DNA from: Fimbriimonadaceae bacterium
GTDB taxonomy: Bacteria > Armatimonadota > Fimbriimonadia > Fimbriimonadales > Fimbriimonadaceae
Length of the DNA: 64,000 nt
Assembly: GCA_019638775.1 (NCBI GenBank)
Contig: JAHBTD010000002.1
Location: 930,001-994,000 of the forward strand
Direction of reading: 5' to 3'
A program made the position numbers and the translations under genes. Below the pieces are notes generated by a model, which searched no databases, was not told the DNA's origin, and saw only the letters and a list, made by a program, of their open reading frames with translations. Position 1 is the stretch's first letter, and every line of letters starts with the position of its first letter. Shown piece by piece: positions 24,774 through 33,786 of the stretch.

Positions 24774-26498
24774 CTACTTCCCTATCTTCTCGCCATCGAC
24801 CGTGTACGCCGCGATCAGCAAGAACATTTCGTCGGTGGTTTCCTCGCCCCATCGGACCTCTTTGGGAGGGTCGTTGGGGTTTCGGGGGTTGCTGGCTGAG
24901 TTGTCGTAAACGGCTTCAACCAAGAGTCTGGTTCCTTTCGGCAACTTCTTGGGTTGCTTGAGCAGATACGACATCTGCCAGTTGAAGTCCCAGTCGTTGA
25001 TGAAGATCAAAGGCTCTTTGGTTCCATCGGGATAAATAGCCGTTGCCTTCATTGATCTGCCTAGCAGGTGCATGTGAGGCATCAACCCGTGCAGCGTCAC
25101 ATCGCCAGGCAAGGAGAAGGACTTGTCGACAGGAATACTCTTTTCGCCGGCGGGCAGCCTCAGGCCAAAGTTCATGAGCCAACCAAGCTGCATTTTGCTG
25201 GTGATCTTCTCCTTGGCGAAGTAGAGGCCGAGCTTGGTTTGGTCCATCTCTACCTTTCCTGTTCGATGGTAGTGGACTTGGAGCACGATGGTCGTACCCG
25301 GTTTTAGCTCAAATGCGGTGCCGTCTGGGGTGAACTGCGGACGCAGCCCAGGTGCCCAACCGCCGAGCGCGCCGCTGGGCAAGAATCCGACTCCGCCGAA
25401 CCCAGCGTATCCTTCTTTTCCATCAGTTGTCTTGGCTTCGTTTTTTGCGGATTGACCTGTGTTGTCAAGGAATGCGATAACGTGGTGCACAACAGTCTTA
25501 TTGCCCGGGCGCACGTCCATCGCCTTCACCCATTTGGTTTCTGTGAAGTTGGTCTTGATGACGAAGTGTCGATACTCGTCAGCGCCGTCGGCTTCAACGC
25601 GATAGGGCGCTTTGCTGGAGACGATAAGGTCGGGCTCACCGAGTGTCCAATTGCTTGCGAATTCGGGAGTTTTGGGCTCCTTCTTTGCATCGCCTCGCGG
25701 CGCACCGGCTTCATGCCAGCGCTTGATGGTTTCGATCTGCTTCTCACTTAAACGGTTCTCGTCATGAAACTCACCAATCCCCTCGACCGGCTTCCAAGGT
25801 GGCATCCGCTTGGACTGAGTTGTGGCGACGAGCATAGGCGACCACTTTCGGACATTCTCGTAGCCCACCAAAGAAAACGGAGCGACCTCGTTTGGTCGGT
25901 GGCACTCCATACAGTGCTTGTTGATGATTGGAGCGATGTGCTCAGCGTAGTTCACGGACTCGGCAGTTGGCACTTCCTCGCCAGCCATGAGCAGGCAACC
26001 AACGACGTCGGTCTTGCGGTACTTGGGTGACTTCCCTGCCGCCAAGGCAGCGAGCGTGTCTTTCGCATAGTGGTTCTTGACCAGGGTAGGGTCTTTGCTG
26101 TCGTCGATAGCTCCCTGATAAACCTTTTTCCCTTTGGCATCGAAGATGATGATTGTCGGGACGGTTGTCACTCCTTCGGCCTTTGCTCTTGCACCACCGA
26201 GGTCCAGTTCAAACGGGACTTCGCATTCGCGCTCGGACAAGAAAGTTTGGCAACGGTTTGTTGTTTCCATCTCGTTCGGGAAATACGCTTTGAACTCGAT
26301 CCCTTTTGGAACGTAGGTTTCATAAAGGGCGTTGATCCTCGGCGCATACCTTTGGGCGATGGGGCAATCGGTGCTCAAAAACAGGACAACCGAACCGGTC
26401 GGCTTTGGTTTTGAATTGGTTTGCGCCAGCGCGAACACGCCAAGAGCGAGAGCGAGCGTTGCGAGAAGTGCAGATACGTACTTTTTTCCAAGGTTCAT
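24774..26498 (-). CDS. Exported redoxin - cytochrome c - copper monooxygenase-like fusion
   Basis: A 574-residue protein with a signal peptide (to about 26). Residues 35-150 form a thioredoxin-fold domain with a single active-site cysteine, Cys45, in STDCPIAQ. Residues 183-265 hold a haem c site, CMECH (196-200). The rest resembles the ascorbate-dependent, PHM-type copper monooxygenase fold, with His338-His339 (VVHHV), His409 and His411 (VHYH) and His475/His477 (MPHMH) as candidate copper ligands. This three-part layout occurs in Acidobacteria and Planctomycetes proteins of unknown substrate. It suggests a periplasmic redox enzyme fed electrons through haem. AAAGGA precedes the ATG. Confidence 0.85.
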   Translation of the reverse strand: MNLGKKYVSALLATLALALGVFALAQTNSKPKPTGSVVLFLSTDCPIAQRYAPRINALYETYVPKGIEFKAYFPNEMETTNRCQTFLSERECEVPFELDLGGARAKAEGVTTVPTIIIFDAKGKKVYQGAIDDSKDPTLVKNHYAKDTLAALAAGKSPKYRKTDVVGCLLMAGEEVPTAESVNYAEHIAPIINKHCMECHRPNEVAPFSLVGYENVRKWSPMLVATTQSKRMPPWKPVEGIGEFHDENRLSEKQIETIKRWHEAGAPRGDAKKEPKTPEFASNWTLGEPDLIVSSKAPYRVEADGADEYRHFVIKTNFTETKWVKAMDVRPGNKTVVHHVIAFLDNTGQSAKNEAKTTDGKEGYAGFGGVGFLPSGALGGWAPGLRPQFTPDGTAFELKPGTTIVLQVHYHRTGKVEMDQTKLGLYFAKEKITSKMQLGWLMNFGLRLPAGEKSIPVDKSFSLPGDVTLHGLMPHMHLLGRSMKATAIYPDGTKEPLIFINDWDFNWQMSYLLKQPKKLPKGTRLLVEAVYDNSASNPRNPNDPPKEVRWGEETTDEMFLLIAAYTVDGEKIGK

Positions 26499-26579
26499 CG
26501 TTGAGTCCTTTTCGATCAGACGTTCAGTCTACGCCTACTTTATCGCGAATGACGAAGAAGCGGAAGGCTAGTTCACAAG

Positions 26580-26591
26580 TAAACTGGTCGA
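26580..26591 (+). promoter_or_regulatory. Candidate leaderless -10 box for the SDR gene
   Basis: TAAACT at 26580-26585 followed by exactly 6 nt and the ATG at 26592. No Shine-Dalgarno sequence and no clear -35. Confidence 0.35.
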
Positions 26592-27335
26592 ATGAGCGCA
26601 AAGAGGGCTTTGGTCACGGGAGCATCCCGGGGGATAGGAAGGGCGATTGCTATTCGGCTTGCCCAAGCGGGATGGAACGTTGCCATCCATTATGTGAATC
26701 AGGGGCGTGATGCGGAGGCGACCAAGAATGAGCTTGGCGCGCAGTTTTCAGGCATGTATCAAGCCGATCTCGCCGATTCTTCGGCATCAAGCAAGCTGTT
26801 TGACGAAGCTCTTGCGGATGGTCCGATCCACGCCCTTGTGAATAACGCTGGGGTTTACCTCCCCCAAAACTTCGTGACGGCGGGCGATGCAGCCTTTAAG
26901 GCGACATGGCACAAGACGTTTGCGATTAACTTCGAGGCCCCGATGCTCTTGACGCGATCTGCGGCGAAGTACTACGTGAAGAATGGCGGGGGCAAGATTT
27001 TGAACGTGTGCAGTCGTGTTGGGTTTAAGGGTGAGGGTGGCGCAGCGGTTTATGCGGCGTCGAAAGCGGCCTTGATCAACTTGACACGCAGCCTTGCCGT
27101 TGAGCTTGCCGACAAGAACATCCAGCTCTACGGAATTGCTCCTGGCTGGGTGGATACGGCGATGGCCCGAGAAGGCATGACGGAAAAGCTGCCGGAGATT
27201 TTGGAGACCATCCCCGTTGGGCGGATGGCGAGTCCTGCAGACTGTGGCGCGGTGGCGGCGTTCTTGCTGTCGGAAGAGGCGGCCTATTTGAGCGGCGAAG
27301 TGATCGACATCAACGGCGCGAGTTATTTTCACTAG
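26592..27335 (+). CDS. Short-chain dehydrogenase/reductase (FabG-like)
   Basis: A 247-residue NAD(P)-dependent oxidoreductase of the classical SDR type. The cofactor loop is TGASRGIGRAI (residues 9-19), the structural NNAG lies near residue 87, and the catalytic set is Ser in NVCSRVG with Tyr and Lys in YAASK. The C-terminal PGWVDTAMARE and YLSGEVIDINGA are typical of 3-oxoacyl-ACP reductase-like members. It stands alone with no fatty-acid genes beside it, so the true substrate is open. Divergent from the redoxin fusion. Confidence 0.9.
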   Translation: MSAKRALVTGASRGIGRAIAIRLAQAGWNVAIHYVNQGRDAEATKNELGAQFSGMYQADLADSSASSKLFDEALADGPIHALVNNAGVYLPQNFVTAGDAAFKATWHKTFAINFEAPMLLTRSAAKYYVKNGGGKILNVCSRVGFKGEGGAAVYAASKAALINLTRSLAVELADKNIQLYGIAPGWVDTAMAREGMTEKLPEILETIPVGRMASPADCGAVAAFLLSEEAAYLSGEVIDINGASYFH

Positions 27336-27545
27336 GTGTTGGGCGTTGGGCGTTCCGGTGTTCCGGTGTTCCGGCTTTCGGGCGTTCGGGCGTTCGGGCT
27401 GGAGGCCTATAGGTCTTATCGGTCTTATATGTCTTATAGGACCCGTCCGAATGTGCCGTCGCTCCCCACGCCCCGCGCCCAACCTCACGCCTCAACGCCC
27501 AAAATCCCCAATCTTCAGTCCGAAATCCAACTTCCCAAGTTCGGA
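27335..27545. repeat. Mixed short tandem arrays (GTTGGGC, GTTCCGGT, GGTCTTATA and CCAAATC-like units)
   Basis: The whole spacer between the SDR gene and tRNA-Leu is built of short arrays. GTTGGGC/GTTCCGG/CGTTCGGG units (7-8 nt) are followed by GGTCTTATC, GGTCTTATA and TGTCTTATA (9 nt), then imperfect 7-nt units such as CAACGCC, CAAAATC, CCCAATC, CGAAATC and CAACTTC. Confidence 0.8.
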
Positions 27546-27550
27546 ATCGG

Positions 27551-27556
27551 TATAAT
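27551..27556 (+). promoter_or_regulatory. -10 box of tRNA-Leu
   Basis: A consensus TATAAT 12 nt upstream of the mature tRNA 5' end. A -35 is not obvious. Confidence 0.6.
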
Positions 27557-27568
27557 TTCGCTCCACCC

Positions 27569-27655
27569 GCCCAGGTGGCGAAATTGGTAGACGCGCTAGT
27601 TTCAGGTACTAGTTCTCGCAAGGGAGTGAAGGTTCGAGTCCTTTCCTGGGCACCA
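27569..27655 (+). tRNA. tRNA-Leu (anticodon CAG)
   Basis: An 87-nt class II tRNA. Acceptor GCCCAGG / CCTGGGC, D arm GGCGAAATTGGTAGACGC, anticodon stem CTAGT/ACTAG with loop TTCAGGT (anticodon CAG), a long variable arm (TCTCGCAAGGGAG), T arm GGTTCGAGTCC, discriminator A and an encoded CCA. Confidence 0.97.
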
Positions 27656-27684
27656 GATTTTCTCCAAGAGCAAATCCCCTTTTT

Positions 27685-27708
27685 GGGAGTGCGCGAATTC
27701 ATTCGCGA
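27685..27708 (-). repeat. Palindromic module B, inverted copy downstream of tRNA-Leu
   Basis: On the minus strand this reads TCGCGAATGAATTCGCGC followed by ACTCCC, one internal change from module B at 12290 and 14997. Here it lies 30 nt after the tRNA and in the opposite orientation. Confidence 0.75.
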
Positions 27709-27721
27709 TTTTCCGTGGCGT

Positions 27722-27770
27722 GCTCCGTGATCAGCTATCAGCTATCAGCTATCTGCAATCTGCAATCATC
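27722..27770. repeat. Heptanucleotide array (ATCAGCT / ATCTGCA)
   Basis: Six or so 7-nt units (ATCAGCT x3, ATCTGCA x2, then a degenerate unit), ending at the stop codon of the metzincin gene. Confidence 0.8.
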
Positions 27771-30540
27771 CCCGATTCAGATACAGAATCGAATTCCTGA
27801 TCCCAAACGTGCGGAAGAACGTCAGGTCGTCGTGATCTCCCATCGGCTCATCCTGAATCCCCAGCCCCTCATAGCCCACGTGCAGAATGTTGTCGCCATC
27901 CCCCTGACCGCCGTCAACCCACCGATACGCCCAGATCACATCCCCATTGAACCAAGCCGCCGCCGGAGCCGAGCGCGACTGCGTCCATTCGTCGTAATAC
28001 CGCTTCACCATCCAGCCACCGCGAACCGACTTGTCGGCGATCTGGTGGGCCACATAGGTGCATGCCCACGGCGACTTCTCGCTGGTCAGCCCGCGACAGT
28101 AGAAGTAGATACGCCCGTCGGGTCCGGTGTCTTTGGTGTGCTCGAAGAGGACGGTGATCCGGCCTGATCCCCGCGAGCCACCTTTCGGACCCTCGACCCA
28201 CTCATACCCGCTCTGCAGCAGCCCGCCGTTCTTGCCCGTGCGGAATCGGCGAATCTGCCAGCGCTCGCTGCGATCCTTGTCCTGGTTCTGCGCCAGACCA
28301 AGCACCGCCTCGCCCGTTACTGTATCCGTGCAGAGCCCGACCGGATTCGTGCTCTCGATGCCAAGACCGGCCTCAAGAACCCATTTCCCACGCGAATCCA
28401 TCACCTTATAGTCCACCGAGCCATCCGCCGGATTCCACAGGAAAAGATAAAGGCGACCGTCGTGGACGCCCACTGTCGGCACACGCGTCTTCTCGGCGTC
28501 AATCACCTCCGCTTCGCCCAGCTCAGGCTCCTTGGCCCCAACCGTCAAAGACCGTCGGACAACGCCCTGCTCGGTCTCATAGAAAAGCCACAGCTTCCCG
28601 CCGAAACTCGCGCCGACCGGGTCGCCGGTCAGCCCTTTCGGTTCGATGGTCCAGGGCTCGTCCCACTTGAACGGCTTCTGCAGCCGACGAAGCAGGAGCT
28701 TGCCCGGCTTCTCCGGGCTGATCGTCGGGTCGGTCTTCTTGTCGATGGGATGCTCGTGCTGCCCATAAAGCACAAAGGCGCGATCCTGGTGAACCATCAG
28801 CCATGGCGAGGTCATCATCTTGCCCAAGTTGTCGCGGCGGCCTGCGTTGGTCGAGTAGGAGTAGTTGATATCGGCGCGGACGTTCTTCTCCCCGAACACC
28901 CCGTTCCAGTTCCAGTCGATCAGCGTCGTCTCGCCGTTCGGCTTCAGCCGGAAGCGATACGGCCCCTTTTCTAAGAACTTCACCTTGTCGTAAGGCAGAG
29001 GGATCGTCTCGTCGAGATTTGTTTCGCGCAATACGTAGTTCGCCAGCCGACCGTCGCTGTAGTGAATCTTGTTGTAGTCGTCTTCAAAGCCGTAGCTGTA
29101 GGCGTAGCTCATCAGACTCGTGTAGGTGGGGCACAGGCCGTTATTCCAAAAGCCGTTGTGGTCCATCCCGATCTGGTGTCCAAACTCGTGGATGAAGACC
29201 GCCCACATCGCGTTCTCGCCGCATCCTCCGCCGTCACCCAGCTGGTCAGCCTGCCCGCCACCCCCCGGTCCCACCTGCATCCAGTGCACTAGCCCACGCC
29301 ACTTGCTCGGCAGAAACTTGTCGCGGTTGCGCTGCCAAGAGTTCTTCTCGTCTTCCCCTTTGATCGGGTCGAGGATGATGTGATGAAAGTTGAATCCGGT
29401 CTTGCCGTCGGGGTTGGGGGTGTTCAGCTCGGCGTAGAACTTGACCACCTTGGCCAGTTCGCTGTCGAACTTCTTCTGGTCGACCTTCTCAAACCGCGAC
29501 ACGAGGCAGATCAGGTCGGTATGCGTGGGGCTGCAACCCATCTTCGGCAGGTCGAGCCCGCGAAAGCCTTTGACCTCCCAGCCGTCCAAAAGCCCGTCGC
29601 CGTCGGTGTCCGGGTTGTGGGGGTCTGACTTGTGCTCGGCCTCCTCAGCGTTGGTCAGGCCGTCGCGGTCAGGGTCGGGGTCGCCGTCTACGATGGACCG
29701 CCGCACCAAAACCTGGTGCCCAGTGTGATGCTCTTTGCCGTAGCGAAACTCGACGAGGTCCGGCGAGCCGTTCCCGTCCATATCCTCAAAGCCATAGACC
29801 TTGTTCGCGGGCGGCAGATCGTCGGCGATCTTCATCTCCCGAGCGTCGATCATCAGCCGATCGCGGAACGCGAGCATCCCGTTTCGGGCGGCTGCCGGAC
29901 GGGAGCCCGGCTCGTTCTCTCCCAGCTTCTGCCCCAGCTTCAGCGTCTCGCGGTCCATCGCCCAAACGCTCCCTTTGGCGTCCTGCGCCGCCAGCAGCGA
30001 GCCTCCGTCGCCGATCCACACGACTCCCTTCGGAACCGAGCATGCCGTCGTCGTCTTCGTCTTTGTGGAGACGCGGAAGCCCTCGCCCGACTTCGTCGAG
30101 AAGGCGATCAGTTCACCGCCGTCGTTCAGCGAGGCCAGCGCGGGAGCCTCCAGCTTCTTTGGGAGCTTCACCCATTCCGTCGTATCCTTGAATTTGCCCT
30201 TCTCAAACTCCCCTGCCAGCCGAAGCATCTGGCCGTCGAAGATGCCGACCACGTCGGCCCCCTTCTTCGCGTCGAACTCGCCAACAGCGGCAGCCTGGCA
30301 GTCTTTGCCCCATTGCGTCAGACCCTGAAACGGCCTGCCTGCCTTCTGCCCGTCAACGGTCAGGGAAACGTCGATAATGGCGTCTCCTGGAGGGTAGACG
30401 ACAATGAGATCGGCGAAGCCATCGGCGTCCACATCCCCAACAAACGGCATTCGGGGCGGAGCGGCAAAGCCCAAAGCCCACGGCTGGGCCACGGTAAGGC
30501 CCTGGATTCCCACGACGAGAGAAACAAAGACGGCAATCAT
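27766..30540 (-). CDS. Secreted metzincin-type zinc protease with FG-GAP and calcium-binding repeats
   Basis: A 924-residue exported protein. The signal peptide ends near residue 18. Next comes an FG-GAP-like stretch (FVGDVDADGFADLIVVY, and a second copy FEDMDGNGSPDLVEFRYG), then a thrombospondin type 3-like calcium segment (DPDPDRDGLTNAEE, NPDTDGDGLLDGWEV). The catalytic domain has HEFGHQIGMDH with His451, His455 and His461 as zinc ligands, Glu452 as base, and a Met-turn SLMSY at Met477, the metzincin signature. The C-terminal third resembles a beta-propeller. It probably degrades extracellular protein. The ATG at 30540 precedes the leader. Confidence 0.85.
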   Translation of the reverse strand: MIAVFVSLVVGIQGLTVAQPWALGFAAPPRMPFVGDVDADGFADLIVVYPPGDAIIDVSLTVDGQKAGRPFQGLTQWGKDCQAAAVGEFDAKKGADVVGIFDGQMLRLAGEFEKGKFKDTTEWVKLPKKLEAPALASLNDGGELIAFSTKSGEGFRVSTKTKTTTACSVPKGVVWIGDGGSLLAAQDAKGSVWAMDRETLKLGQKLGENEPGSRPAAARNGMLAFRDRLMIDAREMKIADDLPPANKVYGFEDMDGNGSPDLVEFRYGKEHHTGHQVLVRRSIVDGDPDPDRDGLTNAEEAEHKSDPHNPDTDGDGLLDGWEVKGFRGLDLPKMGCSPTHTDLICLVSRFEKVDQKKFDSELAKVVKFYAELNTPNPDGKTGFNFHHIILDPIKGEDEKNSWQRNRDKFLPSKWRGLVHWMQVGPGGGGQADQLGDGGGCGENAMWAVFIHEFGHQIGMDHNGFWNNGLCPTYTSLMSYAYSYGFEDDYNKIHYSDGRLANYVLRETNLDETIPLPYDKVKFLEKGPYRFRLKPNGETTLIDWNWNGVFGEKNVRADINYSYSTNAGRRDNLGKMMTSPWLMVHQDRAFVLYGQHEHPIDKKTDPTISPEKPGKLLLRRLQKPFKWDEPWTIEPKGLTGDPVGASFGGKLWLFYETEQGVVRRSLTVGAKEPELGEAEVIDAEKTRVPTVGVHDGRLYLFLWNPADGSVDYKVMDSRGKWVLEAGLGIESTNPVGLCTDTVTGEAVLGLAQNQDKDRSERWQIRRFRTGKNGGLLQSGYEWVEGPKGGSRGSGRITVLFEHTKDTGPDGRIYFYCRGLTSEKSPWACTYVAHQIADKSVRGGWMVKRYYDEWTQSRSAPAAAWFNGDVIWAYRWVDGGQGDGDNILHVGYEGLGIQDEPMGDHDDLTFFRTFGIRNSILYLNRG

Positions 30541-30689
30541 GATTTCAGAGATGGGTATACCTGAGTGGGTTCATTCTCAAGTCGTTGGTATGTTGTTGGC
30601 AAGTTGCGTGGTAATGATTTGTAAGTGAGTTCAAGACAACTTGACCGCTCTCTGATAGCCCATACTCTCCTCTCGTCCACAATAGAGCC

Positions 30690-32645
30690 ATGCCCCGTCC
30701 CCTTGTTTTTGGAAATGGCAGCCTCCTAATTTGTCATGACCATCGCTATTGCATGCGCGACCTTTACTGGCCCCATGTTGGGCTCTACAACCATATCAAC
30801 GGACATGCTTGTCGGGTCGGAGTTTGGGCTGATGGCGCATTTGGATGGATAGATGAGGATGGCTGGCAGCGGACCCTTGGATATGAACCGGGCTCCTTGG
30901 TTGGGCAATCGGAGTTTGTTCATCATGGGCTAAAGCTTAAGGTTGAGATCACGGAAGCGGTTCATCCGTTTGAGCCTTGGTATCTGCGGCGGTTTGCTAT
31001 TCACGATCTTAGTGGGAGTGAGCGCGATGTCCGCCTGTTCATTAACAGCGACTTTCGGTTGAACGAATCCGACGCTGGCGATACTGCGTTTTTCAACCCC
31101 TTCGCCGATGCGATGGTGCACTACAAACGTGAGACGGTATTAGCCTTGAGCGGACGAACTTCGGAAGGTGGGCTGTTTGAGTACACGACCGCGCATCGGG
31201 GGTTCTCAAACTTTCAGGGCAGTTCCGAGGATGCGCGCGACGGGAGCCTTGGCTGGAATCCGATGACTTACGGATGCACCGATTCTACTTACAGCCTCAA
31301 ATTCAAAGTCCCGGCGAATGGCGATGCCGTCGCACACGCCTGGATCGTTGTAGGGAGTTCGATTGACGATGCTGCAGAGGCGAGTGCAAAGCTGGTCGGC
31401 TATGGCTTTGATGAGGTCTTTGAGGAGACCCGGAAGCACTGGCGGGATTACCTCGCACAAAGCGATCCGCACCTTCTGGGATTGCCGGACGATCTCTGCG
31501 CGTCGGTTCGTCAGGGGCTGCTTATCTTGCGAACGCAGATCGACAACGGGGGAGGCATTCTTGCAGCGAATGACTCCGATATCATGTCGGGCGGCAACCA
31601 GGTCAACTACAGCAACGTTTGGCCTCGGGATGGCGCTTTTGTCGCGTCGGTTCTTATTCAGGCTGGGTATCCCGAACTTGCCGACAAGTATTTCCAGTTC
31701 AGTGAGAAGCTCATCACCCCTCATCGACCCTACTTTTTGCAGAAGTACTGGGCGGATGGTACGGTTGGCCCTGGCTGGCACGCTTGGATGCAAGAAGGTG
31801 CGCCTGAGGTTGGGCACCAGCAAGACGAAACTGCGCTTACGGTGTTTGAGTTGTGCAATTTCCTCAACAAGCACTGCTCGCCGGAAGCGATCTCTCACAG
31901 TTGGGAGAGCTTCGTCAAGCCGGCAACCGATCATATCTTGGCCTTCCGCGATGCGAACGGCTTACCGAAGCCAAGCTGGGATTTGTGGGAAGAACGCCGG
32001 GGCATCCATATCTACACGGTTTCGACCGTGATTGTTGCCTTTCGTAAAGCCTCTGAGCTTGCTTTGCAGCTTGGAGACAACGTAAGGGCACACAGTTACT
32101 CCCAAGCCGCTGTGGAGCTGCTTGCAGCCCTGAAGAAGCACATGTGGGATGATTCGCGAGGCTGCTTCTATCGGAGGCTGATCGTTAAGGCTGACGGGTC
32201 TTACGAACCGGACCTGATTATCGATTCATCCTCGATGCAGGTTCTTCTGTTGGGTGTGCTGCCTGCGGACGATCCGATGGTTGTGTCTAACTTAGCGGTT
32301 TGTGATGGGGCGCTTTGGGTCTCGACGACGATTGGGGGGATGGCACGGTACCAAGATGACTACTATCACCGAGTCAGTCATGATGTGCCCGGAAATCCCT
32401 GGATTATCTGCACGATGTGGTTAGCACAGTCGCTCATTGCGATGGCGCAGACTGTGGATGACTTGCAACGCCCTGAAGAGTTGCTTCGGTGGGCGCTGGA
32501 TCGGGCGGAAGGCTCTGGGGTGCTTGCGGAGCAGCTTCACCCGTTTTCGGGCGAGCCTATGAGCGTGAGCCCGCTGACATGGTCGCATGCGGAAGTGGTG
32601 AAGACGGCGGTGGAGTTGGCCGGGAGGATGAGGGGGCTTGATTAG
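30690..32645 (+). CDS. Glycoside hydrolase family 15 enzyme (glucoamylase-like)
   Basis: A 651-residue GH15 protein that would release glucose from alpha-glucans or trehalose by inversion. The N-terminal beta-sandwich (about 1-260) begins VFGNGSLLICHDHRYCMRDLYWPHVG. The (alpha/alpha)6 barrel carries NVWPRDGAFVASVL, DLWEERRG with Glu434 as candidate general acid, and LAEQLHPFSGEP with Glu614 as candidate base. There is no signal peptide, so it acts on internal polymer such as glycogen. The ATG at 30690 follows a CACAAT box by 6 nt, suggesting a leaderless message. Confidence 0.9.
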   Translation: MPRPLVFGNGSLLICHDHRYCMRDLYWPHVGLYNHINGHACRVGVWADGAFGWIDEDGWQRTLGYEPGSLVGQSEFVHHGLKLKVEITEAVHPFEPWYLRRFAIHDLSGSERDVRLFINSDFRLNESDAGDTAFFNPFADAMVHYKRETVLALSGRTSEGGLFEYTTAHRGFSNFQGSSEDARDGSLGWNPMTYGCTDSTYSLKFKVPANGDAVAHAWIVVGSSIDDAAEASAKLVGYGFDEVFEETRKHWRDYLAQSDPHLLGLPDDLCASVRQGLLILRTQIDNGGGILAANDSDIMSGGNQVNYSNVWPRDGAFVASVLIQAGYPELADKYFQFSEKLITPHRPYFLQKYWADGTVGPGWHAWMQEGAPEVGHQQDETALTVFELCNFLNKHCSPEAISHSWESFVKPATDHILAFRDANGLPKPSWDLWEERRGIHIYTVSTVIVAFRKASELALQLGDNVRAHSYSQAAVELLAALKKHMWDDSRGCFYRRLIVKADGSYEPDLIIDSSSMQVLLLGVLPADDPMVVSNLAVCDGALWVSTTIGGMARYQDDYYHRVSHDVPGNPWIICTMWLAQSLIAMAQTVDDLQRPEELLRWALDRAEGSGVLAEQLHPFSGEPMSVSPLTWSHAEVVKTAVELAGRMRGLD

Positions 32646-32736
32646 GCCTCGTCCTTTGGGAATGGGTTGTGGTCGTCACGGCAACGGTCAGGTCGGAAGA
32701 TCAGTCGTTCTCTCCCTGACGTGAGAGGGGGATTCG

Positions 32737-33786
32737 CTAGCCCGCTTGAAAGGCTTCGACCGCGCGATCTGCCATCGAATCGTCGATGTCCAAGTGGAAC
32801 ACCAGTCGCATTTGAAACTCGCCAAAAGGAAGCGCCCAAATGCCTCGTTCGGCCAGAGAGTTCTGCCAATCGACAGCGGGACGATCGAAGTTTGCGAGGA
32901 CGATGTTGGTCTGGACCCGGTCCATGTCCACCGAGATGCCGGGAAGCACTGAGATGGCTTGGGCAACGCGGCGCGCCCGAGCGTGATCCTCGGCAAGCCG
33001 CTCGACGTTGTTCTCCAGGGCGTACAATCCGCAGGCAGCGAGCAGACCCGACTGTCGCATTCCTCCGCCTAAGCGCTTGCGCCAGTAACGTGCCTCTTCT
33101 ATCAACAGCGCGGAGCCAACGAGAACGGATCCGACGGGGGTTCCCAGCCCCTTGCTGAGGCAGAAGCTCACCGAATCGAAGTATTGCGCGATCTCCTTAA
33201 CCGGCACACCGAGCGCGACCGCGGCGTTAAAGACACGCGCGCCATCGAGGTGGAGCGAAACGCCTTTACGATTCGCGATCTCCCGATAGGCCGCCAAGTA
33301 GGGGATTGGGATTACGGTTCCACCGGCGCGGTTGTGGGTGTTTTCGACACAGATGAGGCTCGTGCCGGGTGTGTGCAAAGATTTTTCGAGGACTCTCTTC
33401 TCAACTTCTATCGGGTCCATCGCTCCCTTGTCCGACGGAAGCGTGAACGAAACGACTTGACCAATGACAGCCGGTCCACCGACCTCATAAAACAGGATGT
33501 GAGCTTCTTGCTCGGCAAGGATGGAGTCGCCGCGCTTGGTGTGGCATACGATGGCGATTTGGTTGCCCATAGTGCCGCTGGGAACGAACATGCCAGCTTC
33601 CTTGCCCAGCATCTCGCCGGCCTTTTGTTCGAGGGCGGTTACCGTAGGATCGTCGCCAAGGACATCGTCCCCAAGCGGCGCACTCAACATGGCGTCGAGC
33701 ATCGCCTGGGTTGGGCGGGTTACGGTATCGCTGCGAAGATCGACAATCCCCTTTTGCGTCTTGGGAACGTGAGCGTCAAGAGGCAC
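32737..33786 (-). CDS. ltaE: Low-specificity threonine aldolase
   Basis: A 349-residue PLP enzyme that splits threonine or allo-threonine to glycine and acetaldehyde. It has IVDLRSDTVTRPT, the stacking His96 in EQEAHILFYE, DGARVFNAAVALG (Asp181 for the pyridine nitrogen, Arg184) and the Schiff-base Lys212 in FCLSKGLGTPVGS. The C-terminal substrate Arg lies in FQMRLVFH. The GTG start at 33786 overlaps the end of the upstream esterase gene by 11 nt, so the two are translationally coupled. Confidence 0.95.
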   Translation of the reverse strand: MPLDAHVPKTQKGIVDLRSDTVTRPTQAMLDAMLSAPLGDDVLGDDPTVTALEQKAGEMLGKEAGMFVPSGTMGNQIAIVCHTKRGDSILAEQEAHILFYEVGGPAVIGQVVSFTLPSDKGAMDPIEVEKRVLEKSLHTPGTSLICVENTHNRAGGTVIPIPYLAAYREIANRKGVSLHLDGARVFNAAVALGVPVKEIAQYFDSVSFCLSKGLGTPVGSVLVGSALLIEEARYWRKRLGGGMRQSGLLAACGLYALENNVERLAEDHARARRVAQAISVLPGISVDMDRVQTNIVLANFDRPAVDWQNSLAERGIWALPFGEFQMRLVFHLDIDDSMADRAVEAFQAG

